Shown here piece by piece: positions 48,524 through 57,930 of a DNA stretch of 64,000 nt (the stretch's first letter is position 1; the number at the start of each line of letters is the position of its first letter). Below the pieces are notes generated by a model. That model had not been told where the DNA came from and made no database searches. It worked only from the letters and a program-made list of their open reading frames with translations. Both the position numbers and the translations under genes were made by a program. The stretch is from contig NZ_JBNDNA010000006.1 of NCBI RefSeq assembly GCF_049856175.1, positions 1 through 64,000 on the forward strand, written 5' to 3'. Source of the stretch: JB111 sp049856175 (GTDB lineage Bacteria > Actinomycetota > Actinomycetes > Actinomycetales > Actinomycetaceae).

Positions 48524-51157
48524 TCAGCCGCGGAGCGTCGCCCCGTGCCGCGTGCCCACCTCGGTGACGATCCGCTCGCGCACCTCGGCGATGTCCTCGG
48601 CCGTGAGCGTGCGGTCGGGTGCCCGGAGGCGCACGGCCACGGCGTAGCTCACGCGGCCCTCGCCCACCTGGTCGCCGGAGTAGACGTCGAACAGGCGGAC
48701 CTCCTCGGCGAGCTCGCCGGCCGCCTCGGCCACCGAGCCCACGACGTCCGCCGCCGGTATCACGGCCGCGACGACGAACGCGAAGTCCTCCTTCGCGGAC
48801 GGATACGTCGACACGGCACGCACCTGCACGGGCTCGGTCGGGGCGGAGGTCAGCACGTCGAGGTCGAGCTCGAACGCGGCCGTGCGGGCCGGCAGGCCGA
48901 GCCCCTTGACCACGTCCGGGTGCAGCTCGCCGGCGTGCCCGAGCACCGCGTCCTCGCCGTCGGCCACGCCCACGCCGACGATCCGCGCGCTGCGGCCCGG
49001 GTGGAACGGCGCGATCGCGTCGGCCTCGACCCGGACCTCGACCCCCACCACCGCGGCGGCGGTGCGGGCGAGCTCGATGGCGTCGGCCCAGTCGGCGGCG
49101 CGCCCGGGAGCGAGCGGGCCGGCGGGGACCTGGACGCCCCCGAGCACGCCCGCGACGTGCCGAGGCTGGTCCGGGACGGCGGCGTCGAGGGCGGCCAGCT
49201 CGTCGTCCGACGGCCGTTCGGCTGCGCTCGGCGTGCTCGTCGCGACCGTCCCCGACGGGCGGGTGACGAGCCCGGTCTCCAGCAGCGCGAGCGGCCCGGA
49301 GCTGCGCGCGACGTTCCGGCGCGCCGCCTCGAGCAGCGTGTCGAGGATCGACGTCCGGAGCGCGCCGGCGTCCTCCGCCAGCGGGTTGGACAGGCGCACG
49401 ACGGCGCGCCGTTCGTCGTCGGGGGCGTAGCCGAGAAGATCGTGGACGTCACCGATGAACGGGTAGGTGAGCACCTCGGTGAGGCCGGCCTCGGCCAGCG
49501 TCCGGGACACGTCCCGACGCCGGACCTGCGCCCGCGTGAGGCCGCCGCCCTGCGGGGCCGACGGGAGGATCGAGGGGATCTCGTCGTAGCCGTCGAGGCG
49601 GGCGATCTCCTCCACGAGGTGCGCGGGGCCGACGAGGTCGGGGCGCCACGACGGCGGGGTCACCGCCAGCGGCCCGGAGGGCTCGATGCCCGCGTCGGTC
49701 TCGGACCCGAGCGTCCCGAAGCCGACCGTGCAGCCGATCTGCGTGAGCAGCTCGACCACGCGCTCGCGGGAGTAGTCGACGCCGACGAGCCGGCGCGCCT
49801 CGGCCGGGTCGAACACGATGGCCTGAGGCAGGGCGGGCTCGCCGACGTCGCCGACCATCGCCTCGTCCGCGGTCCCTCCGCCGAGCTCGACGAGCAGGTC
49901 GACGACGCGCTGCGCGGCCACGGGCGCGAGCAGCGGGTCGACGCCGCGCTCGAACCGCTTCGCGGCCTCCGACGGCAGCCGGTGTCGGCGCGCGGTGCGG
50001 GCGACGCTGACCTGGTCGAAGTGGGCGGCCTCGACGAGCACGTCGGTCGTCGAGGCGGACACCTCCGTCGAGGCGCCGCCCATGACGCCGGCCAGGCCGA
50101 GCACCCGGGAACCGTGGCCCGCCGGGGAGTCCGTGATGAGCAGGTCCTCGGGGTGCAGCGTGCGCTCGACGTCGTCGAGGGTGGTCAGCCGCTCCCCCGC
50201 CGCCGCGCGGCGCACGACGATCGGGGCCGCCAGCGCGCCCAGGTCGTAGGCGTGGATCGGCTGGCCGAGGTCGAGCATGACGTAGTTCGTCACGTCGACG
50301 GCCAGCGAGATCGGGCGCATGCCGCTCGCGCGGAGGCGGGCGGACAGCCACGTCGGCGTCGGGCGGGCGGGGTCGATGCCCCGCACGACGCGGGTGACGA
50401 ACCGGTCCGCGCCGGCGACGCCGTCGATCGGGGCCTCGTCGGCGAGCTCGACGCCGAAGGCACCGGCCGTCGGCGCGGGTACCGCGCCGCCGGGCAGGTT
50501 CTCGGGCAGGCCCGGGTCGGTGAAGGCCGCACCGGTGGAGTGGTGGTACTCCCGCGCGACGCCGCGCATGGCGAAGCAGTAGCCGCGGTCGGGGGTCACG
50601 TTGATCTCGAGGACCTCCTCGCCCAGGCCGAGGACGCCGGTGAGGTCCGAGCCGAGCGGCAGGTCGTCGGCCGCCTCGGCGCCGAGGAGGTCACCGAGGT
50701 CGATGATCCCGTCGTGGTCCTCGGACAGGCCGAGCTCGGCGGCGGAGCAGATCATGCCGTCGGAGACGTGCCCGTACGTCTTCCGGGGCGAGATCCGGAA
50801 GTCGCCGGGCAGGACGGCGCCGGGCAGGGCGACGACGACGAGCTGGCCGGCGTACACGTTGGGCGCCCCGCAGACGATGCCGCGGGAGGCGACGTCGGCG
50901 GGCTCCTTGCCGGTACCCGGGGCGTCGTTGAGCTGACCGACGTCGACCCGGCAGTAGCCGACCGTCTTGCCGTTGGCGTGGGTCTCCTCGACCCGGGACA
51001 GCACGCGGCCGACGACGAGGGGCCCCGTGACGGCGGGCGGGACGACGCCCTCCTCCTCGAGCCCGACGCGGACGAGGTCCTCGGCGAGCTGCTCGGCGGA
51101 GGTGCCGGCGGGGACGGCCGCGTGCTCGGCGAGCCAGGAGATCGGGACGTACGGCAT
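48524..51157 (-). CDS. pheT: Phenylalanyl-tRNA synthetase beta subunit
   Basis: An 877-residue beta chain of the (alpha-beta)2 synthetase. The N-terminal EMAP-type tRNA-binding domain (about 40-155, VVGRVLSRVEETHANG...) and the B3/B4 editing domain come first, with the B5 domain (PQAIVFDPAEARRLVGVDYS) and catalytic-like core following. The C-terminal ferredoxin-fold anticodon-binding domain is STYPSAKEDFAFVV...DVYSGDQVGEGRVSYAVAV. It is about 40-80 residues longer than many homologues, as is common in actinobacteria. It starts 1 nt after the pheS stop. Confidence 0.97.
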   Translation of the reverse strand: MPYVPISWLAEHAAVPAGTSAEQLAEDLVRVGLEEEGVVPPAVTGPLVVGRVLSRVEETHANGKTVGYCRVDVGQLNDAPGTGKEPADVASRGIVCGAPNVYAGQLVVVALPGAVLPGDFRISPRKTYGHVSDGMICSAAELGLSEDHDGIIDLGDLLGAEAADDLPLGSDLTGVLGLGEEVLEINVTPDRGYCFAMRGVAREYHHSTGAAFTDPGLPENLPGGAVPAPTAGAFGVELADEAPIDGVAGADRFVTRVVRGIDPARPTPTWLSARLRASGMRPISLAVDVTNYVMLDLGQPIHAYDLGALAAPIVVRRAAAGERLTTLDDVERTLHPEDLLITDSPAGHGSRVLGLAGVMGGASTEVSASTTDVLVEAAHFDQVSVARTARRHRLPSEAAKRFERGVDPLLAPVAAQRVVDLLVELGGGTADEAMVGDVGEPALPQAIVFDPAEARRLVGVDYSRERVVELLTQIGCTVGFGTLGSETDAGIEPSGPLAVTPPSWRPDLVGPAHLVEEIARLDGYDEIPSILPSAPQGGGLTRAQVRRRDVSRTLAEAGLTEVLTYPFIGDVHDLLGYAPDDERRAVVRLSNPLAEDAGALRTSILDTLLEAARRNVARSSGPLALLETGLVTRPSGTVATSTPSAAERPSDDELAALDAAVPDQPRHVAGVLGGVQVPAGPLAPGRAADWADAIELARTAAAVVGVEVRVEADAIAPFHPGRSARIVGVGVADGEDAVLGHAGELHPDVVKGLGLPARTAAFELDLDVLTSAPTEPVQVRAVSTYPSAKEDFAFVVAAVIPAADVVGSVAEAAGELAEEVRLFDVYSGDQVGEGRVSYAVAVRLRAPDRTLTAEDIAEVRERIVTEVGTRHGATLRG

Positions 51158-51158
51158 C

Positions 51159-52253
51159 TCAGTTGCCCCTTCCGGTGGTGCCGAACTGCTGGGTGAAGCG
51201 GACGTCGCCCTCGACGATGTCGTGCATGTCGGCGATGCCGTGACGCAGCATGAGCGCGCGCTCGACGCCCACGCCGAACGCGAAGCCCGTGTAGCGCTTC
51301 GGGTCGATGCCGACGGCGCGCAGCACGGCCGGGTTGACCATCCCGCAGCCGCCCCACTCGATCCAGCCGGCGCCGCCCTTCTTCTGGGGGAACCACAGGT
51401 CCATCTCGGCGCTCGGCTCGGTGAACGGGAAGAAGCTCGGGCGCAGGCGCGTGCGCGCCTCGGGGCCGAACATCGCGCGGGCGAAGTGGTCGAGCGTGCC
51501 CTTGAGGTGGGCCATCGTCAGACCTTCGTCGACGGCGAGGCCCTCCACCTGGTGGAACACCGGGGTGTGCGTGGCGTCCAGGGCGTCGGTGCGGAACACC
51601 TTGCCCGGGCAGGCGATGTAGACGGGCGGCTCACGGTCGAGCAGCTCGCGCGCCTGGACGGGTGAGGTGTGGGTGCGAAGGACGAGGCCGTCCGCGGCGC
51701 CGTCGATCGCCGTCCCGGACGGATCGGTGACCTCGCCGACGTAGAACGTGTCCTGCATCTGCCGCGCCGGGTGGTCCACGCCGAAGTTGAGGGCGTCGAA
51801 GTTGAACCACTCGTGCTCGAGCTCGGGGCCCTCGGCGATCCGCCAGCCGAGCGAGCTGAAGTGGTCGGAGACCTCGTCGATGAGCCCGGTCAGCGGGTGG
51901 CGGGCGCCGGCGGGGCGCGGTCGGCGCACGGTGACGTCGACCGTCTCCTCGCGCAGGACCCGCTCGGCCTCCTCCGCCTCGAGCTCGGCCTGCCGGGCGG
52001 CGAGCGCCCGCTGGACGCGGCCCTTGGCCTGGCCGAGGATCTTGCCGGCGGCGGGCTTGTCGGCCTTGTCGAGATGCCGGATCTGCTGGTTGGCGCCCGA
52101 GATCGGCGAGGAGTCGCCGACGTGGGCGAGGCGCGCGGCCTTGAGCTCCTCGAGCGTGGCCGACGCGGCGAACGCGTCGGTCGCGGCGGTGACGGCGGCA
52201 TCGATGCCGGCCTCGTCGAGCGGGCTCAGGGGCTGCGGGTCGTCGATGGGCAC
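51159..52253 (-). CDS. pheS: Phenylalanyl-tRNA synthetase alpha subunit
   Basis: A 364-residue catalytic subunit that charges tRNA-Phe. The N-terminal coiled coil (about 10-100) contacts tRNA. Class II motif 2 is FRTDALDATHTPVFHQVEG and motif 3 is GFAFGVGVERALML; the Phe-binding GCGMVNPAVL segment is present. It is transcribed with pheT. No T-box or attenuator peptide is visible in the short upstream gap (52254-52341), which holds a 15-bp tandem duplication at 52311-52340. Confidence 0.97.
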   Translation of the reverse strand: MPIDDPQPLSPLDEAGIDAAVTAATDAFAASATLEELKAARLAHVGDSSPISGANQQIRHLDKADKPAAGKILGQAKGRVQRALAARQAELEAEEAERVLREETVDVTVRRPRPAGARHPLTGLIDEVSDHFSSLGWRIAEGPELEHEWFNFDALNFGVDHPARQMQDTFYVGEVTDPSGTAIDGAADGLVLRTHTSPVQARELLDREPPVYIACPGKVFRTDALDATHTPVFHQVEGLAVDEGLTMAHLKGTLDHFARAMFGPEARTRLRPSFFPFTEPSAEMDLWFPQKKGGAGWIEWGGCGMVNPAVLRAVGIDPKRYTGFAFGVGVERALMLRHGIADMHDIVEGDVRFTQQFGTTGRGN

Positions 52254-52341
52254 GGTTCCCGATCCTACCGACGCAGCGGGCCGGGCCTGACCGCGGGATT
52301 GCGGCGCCCGGGGTGGCGGAGCGCGGGGTGGCGGAGCGCGG

Positions 52342-53256
52342 CTACGCCTCGGGGTCGGCCCAGTCGTCGGGCCGGACGGACGCGGCCACGACCGTGCGGC
52401 GCAGCCACTCGACCGCGGGCGAGAGCCCCTCGCGGCGGTGGTAGAGCCGGACCGAGACCTCGGGGACGTCGAACGGCAGGCTGCGCGTCACCAGGCCCGC
52501 ACGCCCCGGGTAGGACCGGTAGGCGCCCCACGGGAGGACGGCCACGAGGTCGGTGCGCTCGAGGATCGCGGGGACAGCCGCGAACGTGCGCGTGCTCAGC
52601 GCGACCCGGTGGTCGATGTGCAGCCGGTCCATCACCTGCTCGGGGATCCGGTGCCCGACGGCGACCGGCACGACCACGTGGGAGGCGGCGGCCACGTGCT
52701 CCGGCGTGAGGCGCACGTGCGCGAGCGGGTGCCCGCGGCGCATCGCGAGCACGTACCACTCGTCGAACAGCAGGTCGTCGGCCAGTCCCCCGCCCAGCGT
52801 CGTGGTGGCGACCGCGAGGTCGACCTCGCCGGTGAGCAGCCACGTGCGCGCCTGGTCGACGTCCATCGCCACCACCTCGAGGTCGACGCGCGGCGCCTCG
52901 TCGACGAGCCGCTCGACGACGCCGGGCAGGATCGCGGTCTCCCCGAGGTCCGTGAGCGCGAGCCGGAACCGGCGCTGCGACGTCGTGGGGTCGAACCCGC
53001 GCGCCCGCTCGACGGCGACCCGCAGCGCACCGATCGCGCCGGCCGAGTCGCGGTAGAGAGCGTCGGCGAGCTCGGTCGGCCGCACCCCGCCAGGAGCGCG
53101 CACGAAGAGCTCGTCGTCGAGGCGCCGTCGCAGCCGGCCGAGCGCGTGACTCACCGTCGGCTGGGACAGGCCGAGGTCCGCCGCCGCCCGCGTGACGTTG
53201 CCCGCCTCGTAGACGCGGACGAACGTCGCGAGGAGATCCAGGTCGACGTCGGCCAC
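52342..53256 (-). CDS. LysR-family regulator
   Basis: A 304-residue LysR regulator. The HTH (DLDLLATFVRVYEAGNVTRAA...SQPTVSHALGRLRRRL) is at the N-terminus and the effector domain follows (about 90-295, RFRLALTDLGETAILPGVVERL). I start at GTG 53256 because DVDLDLLATF is the usual LysR opening; an ATG at 53280 adds eight residues without a ribosome site. It is divergent from the SBP-ThDP enzyme pair across 150 nt, so those two genes are its likely targets. It ends close to the pheS start on the same strand. Confidence 0.88.
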   Translation of the reverse strand: MADVDLDLLATFVRVYEAGNVTRAAADLGLSQPTVSHALGRLRRRLDDELFVRAPGGVRPTELADALYRDSAGAIGALRVAVERARGFDPTTSQRRFRLALTDLGETAILPGVVERLVDEAPRVDLEVVAMDVDQARTWLLTGEVDLAVATTTLGGGLADDLLFDEWYVLAMRRGHPLAHVRLTPEHVAAASHVVVPVAVGHRIPEQVMDRLHIDHRVALSTRTFAAVPAILERTDLVAVLPWGAYRSYPGRAGLVTRSLPFDVPEVSVRLYHRREGLSPAVEWLRRTVVAASVRPDDWADPEA

Positions 53257-53408
53257 CCGCCGATCATAGATGTGGTGCATGTCGATGGAGAAGCAATGTC
53301 ATTGGTCGTGCATACGGAGCGCCGCTAGCATCACGGGTGGCGGCCTCCCGACGTGCGGGGCCGCGTGCCGGTCACCGCCGACCGGGCCAGCCGCACGAAG
53401 GAGTGCAG

Positions 53409-54434
53409 ATGAGAACCTCGAGAGCACTGCCGACGCTCGCCGTCGCCATGCTGACCCTGGCCGCCTGCGGGGGCGGCGACGACTCCACCGAGGACGACGA
53501 CGGCGGCGGCGAGGACACGGCGGCCGACGAGAACGGTTCCGACGGCGGCGGGGACGCCGGAGGCGGTGAGCTCACGCCCGTCACGGTGGCCGCCATCCCC
53601 ATCGCGGACACCGCGGCCGTGTGGCTCGGCGTCGACGAGGGCTTCTTCGAGGAGGAGGGGCTCGACGTCACGATCACGACGACGGGCGGCGGCGCGGAGG
53701 CCATGGCCGGCGTCGTGTCCGGGGAGAACGAGTTCGCCTTCAGCAACGTCATCTCGATCATGCTCGCCGTCGAGCAGGGCCTGGACGTCCGGTTCGTGAC
53801 CAACGGGACCTCCGCCGAGGGCTCCGAGGGCGGCTTCGGCGCGCTCGTCGTCTCCGAGGACTCCGAGATCCAGAGTGCGGACGAGCTCGAGGGCCTCACC
53901 GTCTCGGTGAACAACTTCTCCAACATCACCGGCGCGACGGCCAGCTACTCGATCGAGGCCGCGGGCGGCGACCCGGACACGGTCGAGTGGGTGGAGATCG
54001 CCTTCCCGGACGCGCAGGCCGCCGTGGAGGCCGGCAACGTCGACGCGGCGATGATCGTCGAGCCGTTCATCACCGCGGCGGTCGAGAGCGGCAACCGGGT
54101 GATCGCCTGGCCGTTCCAGGAGATCCCCGACCTCGACATCGCCGGCTACTTCGCGTCCGGCGACACGATCGAGAACGACCCGGAGCTCGTCGCCTCGTTC
54201 CGGTCTGCGATGAACCGCTCGCTCGAGTACGCCGCGGAGAACCCCGACGCCGTGCGCGACATCATCGGCACCTACACCGAGATCCCCGAGGACGTGCTGG
54301 CGGAGATCGCGCTGCCCACGTTCCGCACGGAGTTCAACGTCGAGGCGATGACCGAGCTCGGCGAGGCCGCCACCCGGTTCGGGATCCTCGCCGCCGAGCC
54401 CGACCTCGAGCTCGTCCTCCCGCTCGAGGAGTAG
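53409..54434 (+). CDS. Orphan substrate-binding lipoprotein (NMT1/ThiY-like)
   Basis: A 341-residue receptor with signal peptide and lipobox LTLAAC (Cys20), an Asp/Gly/Glu-rich tether of about 30 residues, and a two-lobed NMT1 body (VWLGVDEGFFEEEGLDVTI, AAMIVEPFITAAVESG). GAAGGAG precedes the ATG. No permease or ATPase gene lies nearby; a ThDP-dependent enzyme follows after 151 nt. It may use the permeases of another system or act as a sensor. Regulation by the divergent LysR protein is likely. Confidence 0.9.
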   Translation: MRTSRALPTLAVAMLTLAACGGGDDSTEDDDGGGEDTAADENGSDGGGDAGGGELTPVTVAAIPIADTAAVWLGVDEGFFEEEGLDVTITTTGGGAEAMAGVVSGENEFAFSNVISIMLAVEQGLDVRFVTNGTSAEGSEGGFGALVVSEDSEIQSADELEGLTVSVNNFSNITGATASYSIEAAGGDPDTVEWVEIAFPDAQAAVEAGNVDAAMIVEPFITAAVESGNRVIAWPFQEIPDLDIAGYFASGDTIENDPELVASFRSAMNRSLEYAAENPDAVRDIIGTYTEIPEDVLAEIALPTFRTEFNVEAMTELGEAATRFGILAAEPDLELVLPLEE

Positions 54435-54585
54435 GCCGGAGCCCGAGCACGCACCACCGGCGACGTGGCCGCACCGCCCGCGGCCGCGTCGCCGGGGCGT
54501 GCCCGGACAGTCGTACCAGACCAGCAGACCCACCGGGCGTACCGGCCCACCAGAGCGCCGGACCCGGCAGATCAGGAGCAGCACC

Positions 54586-56328
54586 ATGCGCGTCGCAGAA
54601 GCAGTTGGCCGGACTCTCGTCGAGCTCGGCGTGGAGCAGGCGTTCGGCGTCGTCGGGAGCGGGAACTTCCACGCCACCAACGCCCTGACCGACCACGGCG
54701 GAAGGTTCGTCGCCTCCCGGCACGAGGCCGGCGCGGCGCTCATGGCCGACGCCTACGCGCGCCTCACGGGCCGGGTCGCCGTCGTCAGCCTCCACCAGGG
54801 CTGCGGCCTGACGAACGCGATGACGGCCCTGACCGAGTCCGCCAAGAGCGGCAGTCCCGTCGTCGTCATCGTCGGGGACACCCCGCCGACGGCGCGTCAC
54901 ACGTCGAACTTCTGGATCGACCAGGCGGGCGCCCTGCGCGCGCTCGGGATCGAGGTCGCGCGGGTGCACAGCGCGCGGACCGCCGTCGCCGACACCGCCG
55001 CCGCCCACCGCCTCGCGCTCGAGCACGGCCGGACGGTCGTGCTCAACATGCCGCTCGACGTCCAGGAGGAGGACGTCGAGTGGTCCCCGGCGAGCGTCCC
55101 GGCGGCCGTGCCCGTCCACGTCCCGGCACCGGACCCGGCCGGTGCCGACGAGATCGCGCGACTGCTGGCGAGCGCCGACCGGCCCGTCATCGTCGCCGGG
55201 CGCGGGGCCCGCCACGCGCGCGCCGAGCTGGAGCGCCTCGCCGAGGCGAGCGGCGCACTGCTCGCGACCTCCGCCGTCGCGCGGGGCCTGTTCGCGGGGA
55301 ACCCCTGGGCGCTCGACGTCATGGGCGGGTTCTCCTCACCGGGCGTCGCCGACCTCATCGCGGGGGCGGACCTCATCGTCGGGCTCGGCGTCGCCCTCAA
55401 CAGGTGGACGTGCCGCAACGGCGACCTCGTGGCGAACGCACGGCTCGTGCACGTCGACCGCGACGCCGCCGCGATCGGGAAGCACCGCAGCGTCCACCTC
55501 GGCGTCGTCGGGGACGCCGCGCTCACCGCGACCGCGGTGACGGACCGCCTCTCGACGTGGGCGCGAGGATCCTCCGCGCGCGGTCCGGAGGCCGGCTCCG
55601 CGCCCGCCTCGCCGGCCGGCACCTCGAACGGCTTCGCAGCCGGCTCCGCCCCCGGCGGTGCCGCTCCGCGCGAGGGGTACCGCAGCGCACGGGTGCGCGC
55701 GCTGCTCGACTCCGGCGTGCTCTGGCCCGACGTCCCCTACGAGGACACCTCCGGGGACGGCCGCATCGACCCACGCACGCTCACGCTCGCGCTCGAGCGC
55801 GTGATCCCGGCCGAGCGCGTCGTCGTCACGGACGCCGGCAACTTCACCGGGTATCCCGCGAACTTCCTGTCGGTGCCCGACGCCCGCGGCATGATCCTGC
55901 CGCTCGCCTTCCAGTCGATCGGGCTCTCGCTCGGCATCGGGGTCGGGGCCGCCGTGACGCGGCCGGACCGCCAGGTGGTCGTCGCGGTGGGCGACGGCGG
56001 CTTCATGATGAGCCTCGTCGAGCTGGACACCGCGGTGCGCGAGCGGCTCCCGCTGATGGTGGTCGTCTACAACGACAGCGCCTACGGCGCCGAGATCCAC
56101 CACTTCGACGCCGGCGACGACATGACGACCGTGACGTTCCCCGAGACCGACGTGGCTGCGATCGCCCGCGGCTTCGGTTGCGAGGGCGTCACCGTGCGCG
56201 AGGTGGGAGACGTCGAGCAGGTCCGGGCGTGGCTCGACGGCGACCGCTCGCGCCCGCTCGTCGTCGACGCGAAGACCACGGTCTTACGCTCGTGGGTCGA
56301 GGAGCACGTCTTCCAGGGCGACGCGTAG
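54586..56328 (+). CDS. ThDP-dependent enzyme (acetolactate synthase/benzoylformate decarboxylase-like)
   Basis: A 580-residue thiamine-diphosphate enzyme. The N-terminal PYR domain has the catalytic Glu47 (SRHEAGAALMADAYAR), a central DHP-type domain follows, and the C-terminal PP domain has GDGGFMMSLVELDT...VVVYND (about 469-497) for Mg-ThDP. No FAD-site signature of true AHAS is obvious. A Ser/Gly/Ala-rich insertion (about residues 325-365) separates the last two domains. AGGAG precedes the ATG at 54586. Family members decarboxylate or ligate 2-oxoacids. Linked to the SBP gene upstream, it probably acts on the bound or related ligand. Confidence 0.85.
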   Translation: MRVAEAVGRTLVELGVEQAFGVVGSGNFHATNALTDHGGRFVASRHEAGAALMADAYARLTGRVAVVSLHQGCGLTNAMTALTESAKSGSPVVVIVGDTPPTARHTSNFWIDQAGALRALGIEVARVHSARTAVADTAAAHRLALEHGRTVVLNMPLDVQEEDVEWSPASVPAAVPVHVPAPDPAGADEIARLLASADRPVIVAGRGARHARAELERLAEASGALLATSAVARGLFAGNPWALDVMGGFSSPGVADLIAGADLIVGLGVALNRWTCRNGDLVANARLVHVDRDAAAIGKHRSVHLGVVGDAALTATAVTDRLSTWARGSSARGPEAGSAPASPAGTSNGFAAGSAPGGAAPREGYRSARVRALLDSGVLWPDVPYEDTSGDGRIDPRTLTLALERVIPAERVVVTDAGNFTGYPANFLSVPDARGMILPLAFQSIGLSLGIGVGAAVTRPDRQVVVAVGDGGFMMSLVELDTAVRERLPLMVVVYNDSAYGAEIHHFDAGDDMTTVTFPETDVAAIARGFGCEGVTVREVGDVEQVRAWLDGDRSRPLVVDAKTTVLRSWVEEHVFQGDA

Positions 56329-56348
56329 CGGTCCGACCGGGCCGCGCG

Positions 56349-56366
56349 CCCGACGACGTCGTCGGG
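56349..56366. promoter_or_regulatory. 18-bp perfect palindrome upstream of ndh
   Basis: CCCGACGACGTCGTCGGG, 50 nt before the ndh ATG. A perfect palindrome with no loop favours a protein-binding site over a terminator, though it also follows the ThDP-enzyme stop by 20 nt. Confidence 0.4.
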
Positions 56367-56416
56367 GTGGCCATCGCCACTCGCCCCTGGGGCGGAACCG
56401 GTTCTACGGTTGTGGC

Positions 56417-57802
56417 ATGACCGTACCGACCGAATCAGACGTCCCCGGCCTCAAGCGGCTCGAGCCCAGCCCGAACCGTCGCGGCGTGCGCGAGCACATC
56501 GTCATCGTGGGCGGAGGATTCGGCGGACTGGCCGCCGCGCGCGCCCTGAAGAACGCCGAGGTCGACGTCACGCTCGTCGACAAGAACCTCTACAACACGT
56601 TCCAGCCGCTGCTCTACCAGGTGGCCACCGCCACGCTGAACCCCGGCGACATCTCCTACTTCCTGCGCTCGGCCCGCGGCAAGCAGAAGAACCTGCGCGT
56701 GGTGCGCGGGGAGATCACCGGCGTCGACGCCGAGGCGCACCGCGTCCAGCTCGCCGACGGCCGGCGGATGCGCTACGACCGCCTGGTCCTCGCCGTCGGG
56801 GTGACCGCGAACTTCTTCGGCACGCCCGGCGCCGACGAGCTCGCCTACCCGCTCTACACGCGCAGCCAGGCCATCCGCCTGCGCGACACCCTGTTCGCCC
56901 GGCTCGAGGCGGCCGCCCAGCACCCCGACCCGGGTGACGTGCGCGTCGTCGTCGTCGGAGGCGGCGCGACGGGAGTCGAGACGGCCGGGGCACTGGCCGA
57001 GCTGCGCAACAAGGACTTCCCCATCGCCTACCCGGACATCGACAAGGCGCGGATGCACGTCACGCTCGTCGACATGGCGCCGAACCTGCTCTTGCCCTTC
57101 TCCGAGCACAGCCAGCGCTACACCGCCAACGCCCTGCGCGAGCGCGGCGTGGACCTGCGGCTCGGCAACGGTGTGAAGGAGGTGCGCTCCGACGGCGTCG
57201 AGCTCGCCGACGGCACGTTCCTGCCGGCGATGGTGGTCATCTGGGCCGGTGGCGTCACCGCCTACCAGCAGGTGGGCGAGTGGGGCCTGCCGCAGGGCAA
57301 GGGCGGCCGGTTCGAGACCGACGAGTACCTCAGGGTGGTCGGCGTCGACGACGTCTACGCCGTGGGCGACGCCGCGATCAGCCCGGCCGGTCTGCCCCAG
57401 CTCGCGCAGCCGGCCATCCAGGGCGGCGAGTACGTCGGCGCCGTCATCGCCGAGGAGACCGGCGCGGCCCGCGACCACCGGCCCGCGCGCCGGGCGCGAC
57501 CCTTCACGTACGACGACCAGGGCATCCTCGCCACGATCGGCCGCAGCTCGGCGGTCGCCGAGGTCCGCGGGCTGCCGAACCTCACCGGGTTCCCGGCGTG
57601 GACGATCTGGACCGGCGTGCACCTCATCTCGCTGCTCGGCCAGCGCAACCGCGTCGCGACCATGGTCAACCTCGGCTCGCGCTACCTCACGTGGCGCGGC
57701 GGACACAACATCATCGTCGGCGACGCCCCGCCCGAGGCCCGGTTCCCGCGCACGCACGTGTCCGGTGGCAAGCCCGAGATCAAGGCCCCCGCGGGGACGT
57801 AG
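56417..57802 (+). CDS. ndh: Type II NADH dehydrogenase
   Basis: A 461-residue FAD-containing NADH:menaquinone oxidoreductase feeding electrons to the respiratory chain without pumping. The FAD motif IVIVGGGFGGLAAARAL (about 30-47) and the NADH motif VVVVGGGATGVETAGALAEL mark two Rossmann folds. QPLLYQVATATL and AVGDAAISPAGLPQLAQPAIQGG are typical of NDH-2. The C-terminal amphipathic membrane anchor includes TGFPAWTIWTGVHLISLLG. It is preceded by an 18-bp palindrome and followed by a terminator hairpin, so it is probably monocistronic. Confidence 0.95.
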   Translation: MTVPTESDVPGLKRLEPSPNRRGVREHIVIVGGGFGGLAAARALKNAEVDVTLVDKNLYNTFQPLLYQVATATLNPGDISYFLRSARGKQKNLRVVRGEITGVDAEAHRVQLADGRRMRYDRLVLAVGVTANFFGTPGADELAYPLYTRSQAIRLRDTLFARLEAAAQHPDPGDVRVVVVGGGATGVETAGALAELRNKDFPIAYPDIDKARMHVTLVDMAPNLLLPFSEHSQRYTANALRERGVDLRLGNGVKEVRSDGVELADGTFLPAMVVIWAGGVTAYQQVGEWGLPQGKGGRFETDEYLRVVGVDDVYAVGDAAISPAGLPQLAQPAIQGGEYVGAVIAEETGAARDHRPARRARPFTYDDQGILATIGRSSAVAEVRGLPNLTGFPAWTIWTGVHLISLLGQRNRVATMVNLGSRYLTWRGGHNIIVGDAPPEARFPRTHVSGGKPEIKAPAGT

Positions 57803-57820
57803 CCGCCACAGGTGTGAGCG

Positions 57821-57855
57821 CGCCGGCCCGCCCCCGTCCGCGGGGTGGGCCGGCG
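57821..57855 (+). terminator. Terminator after ndh
   Basis: CGCCGGCCC / GGGCCGGCG with a further C4/G4 block forms a stem of about 14 bp and a short loop, 19 nt past the ndh stop. Confidence 0.65.
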
Positions 57856-57930
57856 TCTCGCTGCTCCGGTCGCGCGTCCGGCGGGAGACGACGAACGGCC
57901 GACGAGGAACGGCGTGCGAGCTCGCTCCTG

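Noticed and set aside
48296..51196. 966-aa plus-strand ORF over pheT
   Set aside because: Antisense shadow of pheT; no motifs and biased composition.
52311..52340. Exact 15-bp tandem duplication near pheS
   Set aside because: Simple replication-slippage duplication just outside the LysR stop; no functional signal.
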